This document shows, piece after piece, positions 21,642 to 22,924 of a DNA stretch of 22,924 bases. Numbering within the stretch: the stretch's first letter is position 1; the number at the start of each line of letters is the position of its first letter. The notes under the pieces are model-generated. The model had not been told where the DNA came from. It was given only the letters and a program-made list of their open reading frames with translations, and did not search any database. Position numbers and translations under genes: made by a program. The stretch is from Symbiodinium natans (taxonomy: Eukaryota; Sar; Dinophyceae; Suessiales; Symbiodiniaceae): assembly GCA_905221605.1 (NCBI GenBank), contig CAJNDS010001333.1, forward strand, positions 1 through 22,924, given 5' to 3'.

Positions 21642-21768
21642 TGGAGAGAGCCCCAAACTCGGCCCGTGCTTCGGGAAGAAAATCCATACATCCAACCTTC
21701 CAAAGCCGGCCAAGATCAAGAAATACTTGGCGAGTTCTATGGCATCGTAAAGTGCCCGGGCTGCAAGG
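21642..21768 (+). CDS. Exon-like island, frame unsettled
   Basis: One frame reads QTRPVLREENPYIQPSKAGQ then DQEILGEFYGIVKCPGCKG, with a CPGC motif. Two other frames are also open or end with plausible C-termini (KIKKYLASSMAS). A TTTAGGG array lies on each side, and the left array ends in an acceptor-like CTTAG. Confidence 0.35.
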
Positions 21769-21815
21769 GTTTAGGGTTTAGGGTTTAGGGTTTAGGGTTT
21801 AGGGTTTAGGGCTTA
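21767..21815 (+). repeat. TTTAGGG array
   Basis: About six units between two exon-like islands. Confidence 0.9.
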
Positions 21816-21939
21816 AAGAAGAAACGCAGGCGTGGCAAAGAACGGTGCAAGAGTCTCCTTTGCGTGGCGAACCTCGGTGGAAGTCACAAGCGCTGCCCAA
21901 ACATGCACTCGTCCATCAAGAATAGGTCGGGATCGTGAA
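21816..21939 (+). CDS. Basic C-terminal exon candidate
   Basis: The frame KKKRRRGKERCKSLLCVANL ends with SSIKNRSGS and TGA at 21931-21933. Another frame (VAKNGARVSFAWRTSVEVTS) is open to TGA near 21980. It directly follows a TTTAGGG array. Product unknown. Confidence 0.35.
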
Positions 21940-22344
21940 CATGGCATATCCTGAAGCCTTCTCTGCTGTTTGCTGAAGAACCCCAAAGGAATGCAAGACA
22001 AGAATCCCTATATTGCCCTTGTAAGGAAAGTATTTCAATTTCTTGGTTGGTTGTCAAGCAAACAGTAGTCTGAAACCTTGACGCACAAGTACAGTAATTA
22101 CCCGAAAAATGACCTCACCCTTTCGAGTTAGGGTTGAGGGTTGAGGGGGACTTCTTAAGCAAATAGTAGCCCTAAACCCTAAACCCTAAACCCTAGTAGC
22201 CCTAAACCCTTAACCCTATACCCTAGGTCCTCCTTGTTTTGAAGAGAGTGAAGCTCGTCGGGAGAGCCCTACTTAGGGGTTTGCCCAAACTATGGTGCGT
22301 CTTGGGGTCTGAAGTACACCCAGTAAACTCCAGAAAGTTGTAAC

Positions 22345-22549
22345 ATGGCCTGCGGACGATCAGTGCTGGGATTCCCTTGAAAAGGACCCTCTTGTGGTAT
22401 GAGGATGATGGCGCTCCAACTTTTGGGAGTTTACTTTACAGTTGGTTCCCAGAAGACTTGGTGTACCAAGAAAGGGCTCCTCCTTTGCTTAGCCCTTGTT
22501 TGGAAGCTGGTGTCCCTCCACAGCAGCTGGGCAGGGAGGGTTCAGGGGT
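22345..22549 (+). CDS. Exon-like open stretch
   Basis: The frame IPLKRTLLWYEDDGAPTFGS then LLYSWFPEDLVYQERAPP is open for about 67 codons up to a TTTAGGG-like array. Its first half lies inside a 114-bp inverted-repeat unit (22322-22435), which lowers confidence. Confidence 0.35.
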
Positions 22550-22569
22550 TTAGGGTTTAGGGGTTTAGG

Positions 22570-22725
22570 GTTGTTGATGGGAAGACGTGCCATAGAAGCC
22601 CACAAGAGAACTCCTCTAGGAGCCAGTTTCGCAGGTGGTTCGTTGAAATGTGCCCTTTTGGTGAAGCTACTGAAGTCGAAAAGAAGGAGCTTCCAAAAGT
22701 TGTCACTAGAGAGGCGGAAAAGTAG
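22570..22725 (+). CDS. 3'-terminal exon candidate with array-supplied acceptor
   Basis: Directly after GGGTTTAG, the frame VVDGKTCHRSPQENSSRSQF then RRWFVEMCPFGEATEVEKKE and LPKVVTREAEK ends with TAG at 22723-22725. It is charged, soluble-looking sequence. The splice acceptor, if real, is the last TTTAG of the array. The family is not recognised. Confidence 0.45.
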   Translation, partial: VVDGKTCHRSPQENSSRSQFRRWFVEMCPFGEATEVEKKELPKVVTREAEK

Positions 22726-22924
22726 GTTGTTTAAGCGCATGAGTTTCAATTGAACTTGTAAGACTTATGTTGGGCATTTGCTCTGTGTTAACTTCGCGTC
22801 GCCCATCTTAGTCTCTCTGAGACTTCCGTTCATCCGTTCATGACCCACGGCACCAAGATGTGTGGGTGTCGGCGTATGGCTTAAGGCTTCAGGGGTTAGA
22901 ACGGTTAGAAGGTTGGGGGTTTTA

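Noticed and set aside
1-22924. True chromosome end (telomere)
   Set aside because: Arrays are scattered, short, in both orientations and separated by coding islands. Nothing marks a terminal array except possibly the left edge, which is only about 30 bp.
1-22924. Dinoflagellate spliced-leader sequence
   Set aside because: I looked for the known leader, including its TTTTGGCTCAAG end, and saw no match, so no relict leader supports retroposed genes here.

Overview
This is a repeat-rich eukaryotic nuclear window, most likely from a dinoflagellate or close alveolate relative. The evidence is dispersed arrays of the TTTAGGG telomere-type heptamer on both strands, mid GC content, short coding exons (about 50-400 nt) in long repeat-filled introns, and apparent splice junctions using GT, GC and GA donors with AG|G acceptors. 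That donor mix and the G after the acceptor are known from dinoflagellate genomes. TTTAGGG also occurs in other algae and in plants, so the assignment is an inference. There is no bacterial gene organisation, and I found no rRNA, tRNA, CRISPR array, or long transposase or reverse-transcriptase ORF.

Layout. 1-5400: TTTAGGG/CCCTAAA arrays, microsatellites, poly-G tracts, two small inverted-repeat elements, several exon-like islands and one 115-codon open stretch (4483-4830). 5415-5880: a long trinucleotide microsatellite. 5916-8791: the best-supported gene, eight exons joining in one frame to a protein of about 503 residues with two N-terminal UBA domains, a basic nuclear-localisation-like patch and an unrecognised helical C-terminal part. 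8938-9484: part of a second gene, interrupted by an intron that is essentially one TIR element. 9500-12660: exon-like islands among arrays and MITE copies. 12677-13953: a gene segment with membrane-type hydrophobic stretches. 14280-16510: more islands and a TTA-rich microsatellite. 17029-17726: a two-exon gene 3' end. 18000-20340: large arrays, a poly-G tract and a nested MITE. 20366-22725: further exons, including plausible 3' ends.

The main observation is how the introns are built. In the UBA gene all seven introns begin with the same 4 or more bases that begin the downstream exon (GTGA, GTCC, a 36-bp repeat containing GACTCTGG, GCAA, GCTAC, GCAAC, GTACC). Removing each keeps one reading frame. 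The same rule recovers junctions in four other gene segments. Two introns consist largely of short terminal-inverted-repeat elements, and others are filled with TTTAGGG arrays, in one case starting exactly at the donor. This looks like introner-type intron gain that leaves target-site-like direct repeats, followed by invasion with telomere-type repeats. Three short TIR families were recognised: one has TA target duplications proven by a nested insertion, and one copy of another carries a telomere-type array inside it.

Limits: reading frames of single short islands are often ambiguous because two or three frames stay open. Only chains supported by matching junctions and phase are given more than low confidence. 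No similarity search was possible.
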